64,000 bases of DNA. It comes from Lachnospiraceae bacterium. GTDB lineage: Bacteria > Bacillota > Clostridia > Lachnospirales > Lachnospiraceae. This document shows positions 63,820-64,000 of the stretch, piece by piece (within the stretch, counting starts at the first letter, position 1; the number at the start of each line of letters is the position of its first letter). The stretch lies in the NCBI GenBank assembly GCA_910574885.1, contig CAJTDD010000025.1, forward strand, positions 1 to 64,000, in the 5' to 3' direction. A program made the position numbers and the translations under genes. A model generated the notes under the pieces. It saw nothing but the letters and a program-made list of their open reading frames with translations. It had not been told where the DNA came from and ran no database searches.

Positions 63820-64000
63820 CAATCCATCCTCCATACTTTCTGTAAGAGCAGAATCACAAACAATAACACTCCGCCCTCCATCACCACCGCTGCGGATAAT
63901 TTATCAAACGAAAAGGACTGGAACCAGTTATTAAACAAATGCTGCGTCATATAGATACTTTCATGGGGATAGTTCCCCGCAACCAGATAGGCTTCCCGGA
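63819..64000 (-). CDS. C-terminal end of a second ABC permease (partial)
   Basis: The last 60 codons of a gene that runs off the right edge: YPHESIYMTQHLFNNWFQSF, SAAVVMEGGVLLFVILLLQK and the end VWRMD at TGA 63821-63819. A final membrane helix followed by a short tail, directly overlapping a MalG-type gene, fits the MalF-type partner permease. Confidence 0.65.
   Translation of the reverse strand, partial: REAYLVAGNYPHESIYMTQHLFNNWFQSFSFDKLSAAVVMEGGVLLFVILLLQKVWRMD

Noticed and set aside
1..64000. tRNA or rRNA genes
   Set aside because: No cloverleaf-like or rRNA-like sequence was recognised on either strand by eye; a tRNA scan would be decisive.

Overview
The window looks like chromosome of a Gram-positive, low-to-medium GC Clostridia, most likely a gut Lachnospiraceae (inference). 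The evidence is: strong AGGAGG ribosome sites, TTGACA/TATAAT promoters, a sortase-type adhesin locus, BceRSAB-like two-component/FtsX export genes, and many small accessory genes typical of that family. No rRNA, tRNA or CRISPR array was seen.

Layout. (1) 0-13 kb, plus strand, is an accessory zone of small enzymes: GNAT acetyltransferases, a nucleoside phosphorylase, MBL, PPOX, DUF3788, DUF3795, a nucleotidyltransferase and VOC proteins. Many are broken by nonsense codons, one-base indels or internal deletions. It also holds a deleted copy of the 15-16 kb hydrolase and the 3-prime stub of a group II intron. (2) 12.8-15.1 kb is a PBP2a-like transpeptidase gene with a BlaI/MecI-type operator on its promoter. 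(3) 15.1-18.2 kb, minus strand, is a TetR-MFS-hydrolase operon with a palindromic operator. (4) 18.3-20.6 kb is a NACHT ATPase with pentapeptide repeats, split by a frameshift. (5) 21-24.6 kb is an XRE/TPR regulator with an ABC exporter. (6) 24.7-26.8 kb holds a deleted AraC gene, a small XRE gene and a frameshifted unknown. (7) 26.9-35.5 kb is a surface locus: an unknown 628-residue protein, divergent from a 5.8-kb Cna-B adhesin gene with a structured leader RNA, then a truncated sortase. The adhesin anchor region is broken.

(8) 35.5-50.9 kb, all minus strand and visibly A+T rich, is a defence or mobile island. It has a truncated PIN toxin with antitoxin, a tyrosine recombinase, and a compact operon of MBL hydrolase, trypsin-like protease and a zinc-hook SMC-like ATPase (ABC-3C / Lamassu-type architecture). 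That operon is followed by a second AAA ATPase plus PD-(D/E)XK-like pair, then a RloA-like ATPase, an N-6 methylase-like protein, several unknown small genes and a DUF4143 ATPase. (9) 51.4-52.1 kb is a gene interrupted at a G10 tract, a candidate phase-variable locus. (10) 52.2-60 kb is a response regulator, histidine kinase, ABC ATPase and two FtsX permeases; the same GTGAGATTTC element sits upstream of both transcription units, so the regulator probably drives both. (11) 60.1-64 kb is a cold-shock protein and an unusual operon of sugar ABC permeases, a broken HlyD-type adaptor and an FtsX-like permease, running off the right edge.

The main caution is that many disruptions are single-base changes in short homopolymers. 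These may be sequencing errors, slippage or real decay. The large internal deletions and point nonsense codons argue that at least part of the decay is real.
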